From Clostridiales bacterium (GTDB taxonomy: Bacteria > Bacillota > Clostridia > Oscillospirales > CAG-272), in assembly GCA_022793655.1 (NCBI GenBank), contig JAAWDG010000017.1:62001-126000 (forward strand): DNA of 64,000 nucleotides, read 5' to 3'. The notes below the pieces were generated by a model, which was not told the DNA's origin, ran no database searches, and was given only the letters and a program-made list of their open reading frames with translations. The first letter of the stretch is position 1, and each line of letters starts with the position of its first letter. The position numbers and the translations under genes are program-made. Below, piece after piece: positions 15,864 to 24,403 of the stretch.

Positions 15864-17039
15864 TTATTTTTGGCATTCCGAATCAGGAATAACCCTTAAA
15901 TTGCAGTCTAATTGATTGCCCGCTGCATTAAAGAGTTTGTTATCTGGCGTTTTATAAAAAGCCTCGATTTCTCTGCCGTCGCTGCTGATAAACTTGGCAT
16001 CCATTGACCCCTCACGTAAAGTAAGCGCGCCGCAAACATGCAAAGAAGCATCCTCGCCTCCATCAAGCACGTAAGAAGAGCAAAGCAGTTTACACGGCTG
16101 TCCTAATGTATCATAATAACCGCCTGGTTCATCAAAAATGCAGGTATGCAGATGACCGCAAATCATCACCGTTGGATCAATCGCTTTTAATTTTTGCGCC
16201 CACGAGGCATATATATCCTGCTCTATATTAAAGGGAGGATACAAGCCATAGGTAAAGGGATGATGACAAACGATCAGACGGTACTTCGCGTCTTTATACT
16301 CACCCTTAGCGATTACCTCATCGATAAACGCGGTTTCTTCTTCGCGGAAAGCATGACAGCATATGGTATGGCCATATTCAGGATTCCCGTCTGGTTTGTC
16401 CTCTCCGCAATCCAATACAATGCCCCACACATCGCCAAGCTTGAAAGTAAAATAAGACTTGCCATGGTCGGTGGGCGTGTATTCTTCTATATTTTCTGCA
16501 TAGATACCTCTTGTGTCGTGATTGCCGCGCGAAAACAGGCAAGGCGCCTGCCCTTTCGTAATGCCGCCGGCAATTTGATAGATGGCTTTAAAATATTCAA
16601 GACTGCCGCTGTGATTGGGAATGTCGCCATTCAAGATCAATAGATCAAGCTTATCACCAAAATAGCTGCCGCTGGCAATCGGCTCTTTGACCAAGCTGTG
16701 TGCATCCGCCACGTTAATAACATGAATTTCTGGCCCGCGTACCGGACGAAATGGGTAAGACGAACTTTCAACCTCTGCACATTCGGTGTAATAAGGCTTT
16801 CTTTCTACGATCTCCCTGCAATACACGGTGTATGCGCCCGCCTCGTCCAGCACCTGCTGCGGCACGATGACTTTGTGTAAAAATCGTCCAGAACGTAAAA
16901 TACCGTTGGAATGATCATAAAAAGTGCGTTCCCCGATCGTCACCCACATAGTGCATTCTTTATCAACCAATGCACAAATATGATACTCTTCACCAACCAC
17001 AAAAACCGAAGGATATGTCGCCAATAATTTTGTCTCCAT
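15864..17039 (-). CDS. Calcineurin-like metallophosphoesterase
   Basis: A 391-residue cytoplasmic-looking protein. Residues 1-95 form an Ig- or FN3-like beta domain. The phosphoesterase core follows with the metal-binding motifs NVADAHS (in place of GDxH), LNGDIPNHSG, SRGNHDTRG, VCHHP and ICGHLHT, all in order. The first motif has ADAH rather than GDxH but keeps Asp and His. The substrate is unknown. AGAGAGG precedes the ATG. The gene follows rqcH by only 15 bases and lies in a same-strand run with the acetyltransferase and rqcH, so it is probably co-transcribed with them. Confidence 0.88.
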   Translation of the reverse strand: METKLLATYPSVFVVGEEYHICALVDKECTMWVTIGERTFYDHSNGILRSGRFLHKVIVPQQVLDEAGAYTVYCREIVERKPYYTECAEVESSSYPFRPVRGPEIHVINVADAHSLVKEPIASGSYFGDKLDLLILNGDIPNHSGSLEYFKAIYQIAGGITKGQAPCLFSRGNHDTRGIYAENIEEYTPTDHGKSYFTFKLGDVWGIVLDCGEDKPDGNPEYGHTICCHAFREEETAFIDEVIAKGEYKDAKYRLIVCHHPFTYGLYPPFNIEQDIYASWAQKLKAIDPTVMICGHLHTCIFDEPGGYYDTLGQPCKLLCSSYVLDGGEDASLHVCGALTLREGSMDAKFISSDGREIEAFYKTPDNKLFNAAGNQLDCNLRVIPDSECQK

Positions 17040-17054
17040 TTCGCTAACCTCTCT

Positions 17055-18773
17055 TTATTTCTCTGGCGACACATAGGCCGTCCAGTTTGTATGATAAATC
17101 ACATAGCCTGGCTTAGCGCCCGGCGGTTTTTTCACGTTTTTCACCTTGGTATAGTCCACTGGCACATTTTCACCATCGGCCAGTTTGGAATGGCTTGCAG
17201 CCAATTTTGCGGCCTCGGTAAAGGCCCGCTCAGGCGGTTCCTCTCCATTGCAGCAAAGAATCACATGACTGCCCGGCGCATTTTTAACATGAAACCAGTA
17301 GTCATTTTTATCAGCTGTCTTAAAGGTCAATTGATCATTTTGCATATTGTTTTTACCGCACAGCATGCGATATCCATCGGTTGAAATAAAGGACAGCGGC
17401 TTGCCAAGCGTCTTTTGTTTCACTTCCCCTTTTTTGCGGGCGGCAAAACCCGCCTCGGCAAGTTCCTGCCTGATTTCATCGATTTCCGCCGTTGTCTGCG
17501 CCCTTGTCAATGCGTCAAAAACGGTATATATATACGCCAAATCTGCCTTTGCGATAGCGATTTGCTTGGTTAATTCGGTTTGTGCCACTTTGGCTTTATT
17601 GTATTTTTTATAATACCACTGCGCATTGGCAGCCGGTGAAAGCTGCTCATTGAGCGGAATATCAATCAGCTCGCCTGACTGACTGTAATAATTCTGCACG
17701 CGAACACTTTTCATGCCCCGCTTGATCAAATACATATGCGCATGAATTAAATCGGCATATTGTTTATATTCCTCTTTTTGATTGCACTGGGAGAGCTCCT
17801 TGGTCTGCAGCTCTATTTTGCGCGTCAGCCGGGTCTCTGCATTGGAAAGAAGTCTAAAGACATCCGCCGCCTTTTGTCGGTGCCTCTCAGACTGCGTGCG
17901 CGTCTCAAAAAAGGTCTCGACCAAAAGGCTGGGACTCTCATAACAATTACATACCACCGATACGCCGTACTGCTCAATGGCCACAAAAGAATATTCGACC
18001 GCCTTGCCGGTTTGATCCATAATCAACACAGGATGATAGGCATTCTCTTTCACGCACCGAATAATCGAATCAAAATAAAACCAAAGCTTCTCCAAATCAC
18101 ATTCGCAAAGTGGTTTATTGGTTGTCTTGTGCGCTCTATACACAATCTCTTTCGCAATCAGCGGTGAAATGCCCGCGTAAGAAGAAAGAATAAATCGATC
18201 AGCCGCCTGTGAAGAGTCACGTGCTTTCTGTAAAAAGCCCTCTTTTGACTCGCATAAAGGGTTGACCTTGTCTTGTTTAGGCGGCAGTTCATAGGGAAGG
18301 CCTGCTAAAATCTGTCTTTTTTCAGAGGTAGAAAAATCAACTGTTTTCACCGCCCCCAAAATTCGATAAGACTGATCGAATAAAATCAAATTACTAAATT
18401 TTCCGAGCATTTCAGCCGCCAAATATTTTACGCAGGGATCGCCCATTTCGTCGTAACAACTAAAAGTAAATAAGAGCATCCGCTCAAAGTCCGGCTGTGA
18501 AATAGCCGTCAGTTTTCCACCCATTAAATGCTTGCGAAGCAGCATGCAAAGCATAGGGGCTGTCAGTGGATTCTCGGGCTTTTCCTCTGTTAAAACCACT
18601 CTTTGCGTTCCTGGTGCGCAAGAAAGCAGCAAACGGGTTCCTTTTTTGCCATTTCGGAAAACAATGAATATTTCATCTTTTGAAGGCTGATAAATCTTAT
18701 CGACCTTCGCACCTAAAATTGTATTTTTAAACTCGTGACATAAACATGCCACCATGCCCGCATCAAAAGCCAC
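17055..18773 (-). CDS. rqcH: Ribosome quality control protein RqcH (NFACT family)
   Basis: A 572-residue NFACT protein. Bacterial RqcH binds stalled 50S subunits and adds C-terminal alanine tails. The N-terminal NFACT-N domain begins MAFDAGMVACLCHEF and includes GAKVDKIYQPSKDEI and MLCMLLRKHLMGGKL. A helical, coiled-coil-rich middle (about 300-430; ETRLTRKIELQTKELSQCNQ) follows. The NFACT-R domain near the end has YWFHVKNAPGSHVIL. Older annotations call such proteins fibronectin-binding. It is grouped with an acetyltransferase upstream and a phosphoesterase downstream on the same strand. Confidence 0.93.
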   Translation of the reverse strand: MAFDAGMVACLCHEFKNTILGAKVDKIYQPSKDEIFIVFRNGKKGTRLLLSCAPGTQRVVLTEEKPENPLTAPMLCMLLRKHLMGGKLTAISQPDFERMLLFTFSCYDEMGDPCVKYLAAEMLGKFSNLILFDQSYRILGAVKTVDFSTSEKRQILAGLPYELPPKQDKVNPLCESKEGFLQKARDSSQAADRFILSSYAGISPLIAKEIVYRAHKTTNKPLCECDLEKLWFYFDSIIRCVKENAYHPVLIMDQTGKAVEYSFVAIEQYGVSVVCNCYESPSLLVETFFETRTQSERHRQKAADVFRLLSNAETRLTRKIELQTKELSQCNQKEEYKQYADLIHAHMYLIKRGMKSVRVQNYYSQSGELIDIPLNEQLSPAANAQWYYKKYNKAKVAQTELTKQIAIAKADLAYIYTVFDALTRAQTTAEIDEIRQELAEAGFAARKKGEVKQKTLGKPLSFISTDGYRMLCGKNNMQNDQLTFKTADKNDYWFHVKNAPGSHVILCCNGEEPPERAFTEAAKLAASHSKLADGENVPVDYTKVKNVKKPPGAKPGYVIYHTNWTAYVSPEK

Positions 18774-18809
18774 TCTTTCTTTCCTTTCCCGCGATTGCTC
18801 GAACGGCCC

Positions 18810-19502
18810 TCACTCATTCTCATAACATACATAATGATAATCACGGCTTACCAACCGAAAACCAGCCTGCAAAGCCAGCTTTGTAGAAGGTTCATTATCA
18901 TAAAAACATTGATATACCACGCCAAAACCCTGTTTTTGCAAATAATTTGTCATAGCAACCACATTCGACAAAGCATAGCCGCGGCCTCTTGCATCGGGCG
19001 CGGTAGCCACAGCAATCTCAGCCAATCCATCCTGAAAATCACCTGTAAACTCATTCACACCGCATACAGATAACAAGGTATTGCCCGAAAGGGTCGCAAA
19101 AACAGGAAATCGATCGGTATGAAAATCGCTTTCGGTGGCATCGTAATAACCAGATAAATCGTTCATTTTTTGTGTAGAGTCTTGCAGCCTCTTTGTACAC
19201 AGCCCTTCATCAGCCATAAAATTCATCATATAGCCGTGCGTATATGCATAATCAGGCGTATAGCCAAGTTTTTTCACCTTGGACGATAAATATTGGTCAA
19301 TACGCTCATAAAATGCATCTGAAAGATAATCGTCAAATTCATTATTTTCAATTTTCTCATGATGTAACAAGGCCTGAAATTGATCAAATATCTGTATTTC
19401 AAATGGTCGATCCAGATAACCAACAGCTGAAAAGGGAACAATAAGACCAAATTCATTCTGCAAATATGCGTCTGTATGCAGCGTTTTTATCATCATTTTC
19501 AT
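18810..19502 (-). CDS. GNAT-family N-acetyltransferase
   Basis: A 230-residue protein whose C-terminal third carries the acetyl-CoA-binding GNAT core: AEIAVATAPDARGRGYALSN is motif A with the RGRGYA loop, and YQCFYDNEPSTKLALQAGFRLV is motif B. The N-terminal half has no close family I recognise. The substrate is unknown. It is the first gene of the run acetyltransferase-rqcH-phosphoesterase on the minus strand. Upstream lies a 430-base gap containing a repeat pair. Confidence 0.85.
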   Translation of the reverse strand: MKMMIKTLHTDAYLQNEFGLIVPFSAVGYLDRPFEIQIFDQFQALLHHEKIENNEFDDYLSDAFYERIDQYLSSKVKKLGYTPDYAYTHGYMMNFMADEGLCTKRLQDSTQKMNDLSGYYDATESDFHTDRFPVFATLSGNTLLSVCGVNEFTGDFQDGLAEIAVATAPDARGRGYALSNVVAMTNYLQKQGFGVVYQCFYDNEPSTKLALQAGFRLVSRDYHYVCYENE

Positions 19503-19552
19503 ACCATTTTATTTATATTCAATATTCATTTCAATTAAAAAGGCTTTAGCTA

Positions 19553-19703
19553 ATAAGTTAAAATCAAAGATTTTTACTTATTGTACTTCATCTGTTTAGC
19601 AACCTAAAAATTTGGCGTTTCCGGCTTTAGCCGGAATGCCGCAAGCAGTATCGCGGCAAGACAAATTTTATAAGTTAAAATCAAAGATTTTTACTTATTG
19701 TAC
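19553..19703. repeat. 34-bp direct repeat pair flanking two hairpins
   Basis: The same 34-base element occurs at 19553-19586 and 19670-19703. Each copy is an imperfect palindrome (AATAAGTTAAAATC, a short AAA loop, GATTTTTACTTATT). The 83 bases between them contain a perfect hairpin CCGGC-TTTA-GCCGG and a second one, TGCCGC/GCGGCA. The rest of the 19503-19936 gap shows nothing coding. It could be a duplicated terminator or a small miniature-element-like repeat. Confidence 0.6.
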
Positions 19704-19936
19704 CACAATGATTCGTTAAGTTCAACAAAAAACAAAAAATAAAGATCCAAAAGAATAGGGCGTATTGCCTATCTACGCATAAATGATACATTGCTCTACA
19801 TTCGCTTTTAAAAAATCAATTATACCAGATATTCCCATTCATAAAAAAAACAAAGCTGTTGATAATAATATCAGAACGCGATACACGAAAGCGCGTTCGA
19901 TGATATAGATGCACACAAGTTACAAGGAGTAAAGAA

Positions 19937-20137
19937 ATGTCTAAGAACTCTAGAACTGTAGTGCCTGAAGCAAGAGCTGCTCTTGACAAGTTCAAGATGG
20001 AAGCAGCAAGTGAAGTAGGCGTTAACCTGAAAGACGGTTATAACGGCGACTTAACTTCTCGTCAGGCAGGTTCCGTAGGCGGTCAGATGGTTAAAAAGAT
20101 GATCGAGAAATACGAGAACGACATTAAGAGCAAATAA
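19937..20137 (+). CDS. Alpha/beta-type small acid-soluble spore protein
   Basis: A 66-residue DNA-binding protein that coats and protects spore DNA. Hallmarks are VPEARAALDKFKMEAASEVG, which includes the germination protease cleavage region, then GYNGDLTSRQAGSVGGQMVKKMIEKYE. ACAAGGAG stands eight bases before the ATG. A GAACGCG/CGCGTTC hairpin lies in the 5' untranslated region (19874-19898). Expression in the forespore under sigma-G is expected from the family, but I could not place a convincing sigma-G promoter. This is direct evidence of a spore former. Confidence 0.96.
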   Translation: MSKNSRTVVPEARAALDKFKMEAASEVGVNLKDGYNGDLTSRQAGSVGGQMVKKMIEKYENDIKSK

Positions 20138-20179
20138 CTTTTGCTCGGCGCAAATCAAATCTACTTTGATTTGCTAAGA

Positions 20180-20210
20180 AAGAGGCGGCCCAGACGGGCG
20201 GCCTCTTTTG
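20180..20210 (+). terminator. SASP gene terminator
   Basis: AAGAGGC (20180-20186) and GCCTCTT (20201-20207) with inner GCCC/GGGC pairing, followed by TTGATTTTA. Confidence 0.8.
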
Positions 20211-20380
20211 ATTTTACATAAGTCAAAAATACAAATTTGCAATGGTTTCGTTTATGATCGAATCAGGATTTTTCATAGCTCTCCCCAACCCAATTTATAA
20301 TTTCCTTTACACACTACTTTTTGTCAGCGGCATTAAAAATAAAAAGCCCATATTCATCCATATATTTTTCATTATAATCT

Positions 20381-20509
20381 TTAAATGTTACAGTCAAAAA
20401 CACTATCAACCGCCCACTGCGCGTTCTCACACTCCTCTTTATGCAGCATTAAAAGCCTCTGCTCTACATTTGATAAAATCTTCATACCACAGCATTTACA
20501 CTTATACAT
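20381..20509 (-). CDS. Possible 42-residue Cys-rich small protein
   Basis: A short ORF with ATG at 20509 and GTGTGGGG four bases upstream. The product begins MYKCKCCGMKILSNVEQ and continues with charged helical sequence (LHKEECENAQWAVDSVFDC). The N-terminal CKCCG could be part of a zinc site together with later cysteines. Composition looks protein-like, while the surrounding 20211-20630 stretch is AT-rich and otherwise empty. I do not recognise a family. It may equally be a chance ORF; conservation would decide. Confidence 0.4.
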   Translation of the reverse strand: MYKCKCCGMKILSNVEQRLLMLHKEECENAQWAVDSVFDCNI

Positions 20510-20628
20510 TTTTCCCCACACTTATCATTGCATTGTTTCAAATTTTGATTTCTGCATGCGATATTTCGTATGATATTAGTAATATTAGCATTAAATATTA
20601 GTATTTTATTGAAATAATACCACGCAGC

Positions 20629-20665
20629 AAAAAAAGAATGCTTGTTTATCAAGCATTCTTTTTTT
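20629..20665. terminator. Terminator downstream of tRNA-Thr
   Basis: A-run plus GAATGCTTG, loop TTTAT, CAAGCATTC plus T-run: a 16-bp bidirectional hairpin. On the minus strand it ends the tRNA-Thr transcript. Confidence 0.85.
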
Positions 20666-20686
20666 ATTAGGCTTTAACACCTTTTG

Positions 20687-20762
20687 TGGAGCTGTTAGGC
20701 GGATTTGAACCGCCGACCTCTTGCTTACCAAGCAAGTGCTCTACCAACTGAGCTATAACAGC
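20687..20762 (-). tRNA. tRNA-Thr (anticodon GGT)
   Basis: A complete cloverleaf on the minus strand. The acceptor arms are GCTGTTA and TAACAGC, the anticodon stem is CTTGC/GCAAG with loop TTGGTAA, so the anticodon is GGT, and the T-loop is GTTCAAATC. The terminal CCA is encoded. A terminator follows at 20629-20665. Confidence 0.96.
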
Positions 20763-20906
20763 ACGTCACTTATTATAGCAAAGCTATAGCCATTTGTCAA
20801 CTCATTTTATACAAGTAAAAAATATTTTAAACATTTTTCGCAAAAACACTGCCTGTCTTGCATCATTAATCGACAAAAGACAGGCAGTTCATTTTATATA
20901 ACTCTT

Positions 20907-21254
20907 TTATTCAGCGGACTCTTGCACGTCTTCCATGCCATCCTGTGCATTCTCGTCTGCCGCTTCTTCCCGGTCGCGCAGGTCTACCCATTCGTCATCA
21001 AAAATATAATCGTCCGTATCCTCGCAAAATGCGTCCATGGCAGCTAAAATCTTTTGCTCTCTCTGAATCTCCTTATGGTTTTTATAAACCAAATAAGCAC
21101 CGCTGATACCGCCAGCCGCACCAATTGCTAAAAACGTACCGGCCAGCGATCTTTTCTTACGCCACAAAGCGAAGAAAAAGGCAATAAAGGTAAATGACTG
21201 CGCAAGAAGCGCTAACCCAATAAAAAATTTGGTTTTTTTCACTGTTTCTTTCAT
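20907..21254 (-). CDS. Hypothetical protein with two membrane helices and acidic tail
   Basis: A 115-residue protein. Two hydrophobic helices (FFIGLALLAQSFTFIAFFFALW and AGTFLAIGAAGGISGAYLVY) are separated by RKKRS. A C-terminal tail rich in Asp and Glu (DDEWVDLRDREEAADENAQDG) probably lies in the cytoplasm. I recognise no family. It starts 15 bases after the prfB stop, with AGGAGG before the ATG, so it is probably transcribed with prfB. The sequence 20763-20906 between it and the tRNA holds no gene. Confidence 0.7.
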   Translation of the reverse strand: MKETVKKTKFFIGLALLAQSFTFIAFFFALWRKKRSLAGTFLAIGAAGGISGAYLVYKNHKEIQREQKILAAMDAFCEDTDDYIFDDEWVDLRDREEAADENAQDGMEDVQESAE

Positions 21255-21269
21255 TCTATAAACCTCCTC

Positions 21270-22373
21270 TTATGCATTTGATTTTAAATATGCATTGATA
21301 AAGCCATCAATCTCTCCATCCATCACCGCTTGTATATTTCCGTCTTCATACCCGGTTCTGGAATCCTTTGCAAGGGTATATGGCATAAACACGTAGGATC
21401 GAATTTGCGAACCCCATTCTATGTTATTTTTGACGCCCTGAATATCCTCTATTCGCTCTAACTTCTCACGCGCCTTAATTTCCATTAACTTGCTTTTCAG
21501 CATTTTTAGTGCCGTTTCTTTATTTTGCAGCTGGCTACGCTCTGTCTGACAGCCAACCACTATGCCGGTGGGTATATGCAGGATACGAATCGCGGAATCT
21601 GTTTTATTGATATGCTGTCCGCCTGCCCCACTGGCCCGGTGTGCGGTAATTTCCACATCCTCCGGTCGAATCTCAACTGAACCATCATCCTCAAACTCAG
21701 GCATCACCTCGACCGAAGCAAAAGATGTATGCCGGCGGCCTGATGAATCAAACGGTGAAACACGAACCAATCGATGCACCCCGTTCTCGCTCTTTAAATA
21801 GCCATAAGCGTTCTCGCCTTCGATTAAAAGCGTCGCGCTTTTTAAACCCGCTTCTTCGCCATCTAACCAATCAAGCAGCTTCACATGATATCCATGCTTA
21901 TCCGCCCAGCGATTATACATACGATACAGCATCATCGCCCAATCCTGTGCCTCTGTGCCGCCCGCACCAGGATGAAAAGACAAGATAGCATTATTAGCGT
22001 CATATTCACCCGAAAGAAGTACTTCGATTTTTTGCCGTTCCTTCTCCTCTTGAATCTGTGCAATGGAACTTAATACCTCTTCGGTAGAGGATTCGTCATT
22101 TTCCTCAATCGCCATTTCACATAAAACCTGTGCATCCTCAAGCTTTGCACACAGGGCATCATATTTTGAAATTTTGCTTTTTAAATTTTTAATCTTTTGC
22201 AAAACTGGTCCGCTTTTCGTTTGATCAGCCCAAAAATCCGGCGCGGCCGTCTGCTCTTCCAAGGCGGCTGCTTCCTCTCGAATACTCTCGATTTTCAAAG
22301 CAGAACCTAACTCTTCTATATCTTCTGTTATGGAAGCAAGCTGACGCTTTGCTTCTTCAAGCGCTATAATCAA
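21270..22373 (-). CDS. prfB: Peptide chain release factor 2
   Basis: Class I release factor for UGA and UAA. It has the stop-recognition motif SPF (VRVSPFDSSGRRH) and the catalytic GGQ (HRASGAGGQHINKTDSA). The reading frame is open from the N-terminus through ELGSALKIES, where many bacteria carry an in-frame UGA and a programmed frameshift, so that autoregulation is absent here. The frame opens at an ATG at 22391, but a sigma-A promoter at 22406-22434 would start the transcript about there and no RBS precedes it. GGAGGG stands just before the TTG at 22373, my preferred start (367 residues). Confidence 0.95.
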   Translation of the reverse strand: MIIALEEAKRQLASITEDIEELGSALKIESIREEAAALEEQTAAPDFWADQTKSGPVLQKIKNLKSKISKYDALCAKLEDAQVLCEMAIEENDESSTEEVLSSIAQIQEEKERQKIEVLLSGEYDANNAILSFHPGAGGTEAQDWAMMLYRMYNRWADKHGYHVKLLDWLDGEEAGLKSATLLIEGENAYGYLKSENGVHRLVRVSPFDSSGRRHTSFASVEVMPEFEDDGSVEIRPEDVEITAHRASGAGGQHINKTDSAIRILHIPTGIVVGCQTERSQLQNKETALKMLKSKLMEIKAREKLERIEDIQGVKNNIEWGSQIRSYVFMPYTLAKDSRTGYEDGNIQAVMDGEIDGFINAYLKSNA

Positions 22374-22405
22374 ATTACCCTCCGGAACCATTATTTGCTT
22401 TTATC

Positions 22406-22434
22406 AGTATAGCACAAACCCCGAATCTTGTAAA
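22406..22434 (-). promoter_or_regulatory. Sigma-A promoter for prfB
   Basis: On the minus strand TTTACA (22434-22429), 17 bp, TATACT (22411-22406). It sits between the nif3 stop and prfB and supports the TTG start at 22373. Confidence 0.7.
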
Positions 22435-22436
22435 TA

Positions 22437-23204
22437 TCAATCAACGAAATTATCGCTGAAAAACGTAGAGATCGGATTACTATAATAAACCTCTGCTTCA
22501 AGGCCCATATCACCGAGAGTATTGGCCAATACTTTACAGACCGGATATTCGGTATAAAAATGTCCCGCCTCTACTACGTTCATTTTTTGTTCGGCCGCCT
22601 CTACCATCATATTATAGCTAAGCGAACCGGTTACATATACATCGGCTTCGGTATTTAATGCGTCAATATAATGATCTTTGCCGTCGCCGCCGGCCACGGC
22701 CACCCGCCGTACCATATGCTGCCCTACACAATTCACATAATCACAAGACAGCGCTTCTCTCACAAAATCGGCAAATTCATCGGCCTGCATGGGTGACGAT
22801 AACTCGCCAACCCGCACAAGTTCGCCATATTTTTGAATATTATTGAGTCCTAATACATAAGCCAACGCATCATTGACACCGCCGTCTAAAATATCTAACC
22901 GGGTATGAAAACTCATCACGGTAATGCCATATTTGATGCATTTCACGACTTTTTTGGCTATTACATCCTCTGCATTGACACAAGCCAGTTTTTTAAATAT
23001 CAATGGATGATGCGTCACTATCAGATCAAAGGCGTTATCAATCGCATAATCAATCACTTCAGCCGTTGCATCTAAGGCGACAAGAGCACGAACAACCTCT
23101 TTTTCCGGATCGCCATTCACCATGAGACCATCGTTATCCCATTCCATCGAAAGCATCGACGGAATGATTTTTTCAAGCTCTTCATAAATTTCTTTCACTT
23201 TCAT
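22437..23204 (-). CDS. Nif3-like dinuclear metal centre protein (YqfO family)
   Basis: A 255-residue protein of the Nif3/YbgI/YqfO family, toroidal hexamers with a two-metal site per subunit. Motifs: WDNDGLMVNGD near the start, VTHHPLIF with metal-binding histidines, FHTRLDIL and, near the end, EAGHFYTEYP. Its biochemical role is unsettled; GTP cyclohydrolase I type 2 is an old annotation. The frame opens at 23252, but GGAG six bases upstream favours the ATG at 23204. It follows trmK on the same strand, the conserved trmK-yqfO pairing of Firmicutes. Confidence 0.9.
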   Translation of the reverse strand: MKVKEIYEELEKIIPSMLSMEWDNDGLMVNGDPEKEVVRALVALDATAEVIDYAIDNAFDLIVTHHPLIFKKLACVNAEDVIAKKVVKCIKYGITVMSFHTRLDILDGGVNDALAYVLGLNNIQKYGELVRVGELSSPMQADEFADFVREALSCDYVNCVGQHMVRRVAVAGGDGKDHYIDALNTEADVYVTGSLSYNMMVEAAEQKMNVVEAGHFYTEYPVCKVLANTLGDMGLEAEVYYSNPISTFFSDNFVD

Positions 23205-23340
23205 AGCAATCTCCATTCCGCAGCCAAAGCGGCTGCATAAATTGTTCATCAAATAAACAGGTTAGCGAAGCGTCATCGAATTTCCATCAAAACATATTTA
23301 CCAACGCGTGGCACAATCCCTTTGACGCCGCACATATCAT

Positions 23341-24039
23341 TTATGATAGATAAACTCCCAGCGACTTTATCAGTTTTTCTTCCCGCTGCGCATCCTCGCC
23401 GGCGCACGCTTTCGCTTGACGGATAGCCTCAAAACGTGCGATATTTGACCTAACGAGCAAGTCCAAATGAGCATCTTGCCGCTCATGCTTGCCGATCAGC
23501 AAATCTATCTCTGTAAAATCGGTTTTCTTTCCGGTATATGTACAACATAAAATTTGATACACACGATTTTCAGCGCCCTTCTCATCGTATGCAATCATCT
23601 CTTCTATTATTTCATATCCATGATTCCACAAATAAAAACGAAGCCGTTCCGCTTTGCTCATAGGCTGTAAAATATACCGCACGCCTTTTTGCCGGCTCCA
23701 AGAACATTGATCGATCATCTTAGCGATCAAATCGCCGCCCATACCGGCGATAATCACATCGCTGCATCCCAAAAACGCTTCGCTTTGCAGCCCATCTGCC
23801 TGAACAACCTGAATTACTTCAGCAAGCCCATACGCTTCAATATTTCGCTGTGCGCGCTGCACCGGCCCCATGCGAACATCCGACGCAACTACGCGCGTAC
23901 ATATATGATTTTGTATTAAATAAATCGGTACATAGGCATGATCCGTCCCTATATCAACGGCAAACCCGCCCCGCACTAATGAGGCACAAGCCTTAAGCCG
24001 ATTGTCTAATCGCACTCTCTCCACTATTTTCACCTTCAA
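23341..24039 (-). CDS. trmK: tRNA (adenine(22)-N(1))-methyltransferase TrmK
   Basis: A 232-residue SAM methyltransferase of the TrmK (YqfN) family, which methylates A22 in tRNA. SAM motif I is FAVDIGTDHAYVPIYLIQ; VVASDVRMGPVQRAQRNIEAYG and DVIIAGMGGDLIAKMI are typical, and IPxxNP-type active-site features are replaced by LQPMSKAERLRFYLW. No ATG stands at the 5' end. The longest frame uses TTG at 24039; GTG at 24024, preceded by GAAGGTG, is a good alternative. It is followed by the nif3 homologue, the usual partner. Confidence 0.9.
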   Translation of the reverse strand: MKVKIVERVRLDNRLKACASLVRGGFAVDIGTDHAYVPIYLIQNHICTRVVASDVRMGPVQRAQRNIEAYGLAEVIQVVQADGLQSEAFLGCSDVIIAGMGGDLIAKMIDQCSWSRQKGVRYILQPMSKAERLRFYLWNHGYEIIEEMIAYDEKGAENRVYQILCCTYTGKKTDFTEIDLLIGKHERQDAHLDLLVRSNIARFEAIRQAKACAGEDAQREEKLIKSLGVYLS

Positions 24040-24072
24040 GAAAAGGCGGAGTAAAACCCCGCCATTGTCTCT

Positions 24073-24273
24073 TTATTTTTTACTGAGATAAGCGTTTATT
24101 TTCGCAATCAGTTCATCGGCATCTGTACCATGAACCATGCAAGCCGCCTCGATGCTCTCGCCTCTTGAAGAGGGACAACCTAAACAATGCATGCCAATCT
24201 CAAAGAAAAATTCTGCTGTTCCCTGATCATAATCAAGCACATCGCCTATAATTGAATCTTTTGTTACTACCAT
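24073..24273 (-). CDS. DUF1858 redox-disulfide domain protein
   Basis: A 66-residue stand-alone DUF1858 domain, also called hybrid-cluster-protein-associated redox disulfide domain. It contains the CLGCPSSRGESIEAACMVHG segment, in which the CxxC pair could form a redox disulfide or bind metal. GGAGG lies upstream of the ATG. The function is unknown. It lies 33 bases upstream of trmK on the same strand and is divergent from hinT. Confidence 0.88.
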   Translation of the reverse strand: MVVTKDSIIGDVLDYDQGTAEFFFEIGMHCLGCPSSRGESIEAACMVHGTDADELIAKINAYLSKK

Positions 24274-24346
24274 TATTTATTATCCTCCGCATGATTATTT
24301 TTTACTCATTATATAGTATTATCTACAAAAAGTCAATTTAAAACTA

Positions 24347-24375
24347 TTGAATTAAATTTTTAGCTATGCTATACT
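24347..24375 (+). promoter_or_regulatory. Sigma-A promoter for hinT
   Basis: TTGAAT (24347-24352), 17 bp, TATACT (24370-24375) with an extended TG two bases before the -10. Confidence 0.75.
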
Positions 24376-24403
24376 ACAAAAAACAAATTTTGGAGGACTA
24401 TCC

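Noticed and set aside
19801-19936. Sigma-G promoter for the SASP gene
   Set aside because: Expected from the family, but no pair of boxes with the right spacing could be identified by eye.
20242-20601. 119-codon + strand ORF in the gap before tRNA-Thr
   Set aside because: Composition is that of AT-rich noncoding DNA, no RBS precedes it, and a better short candidate lies on the other strand.
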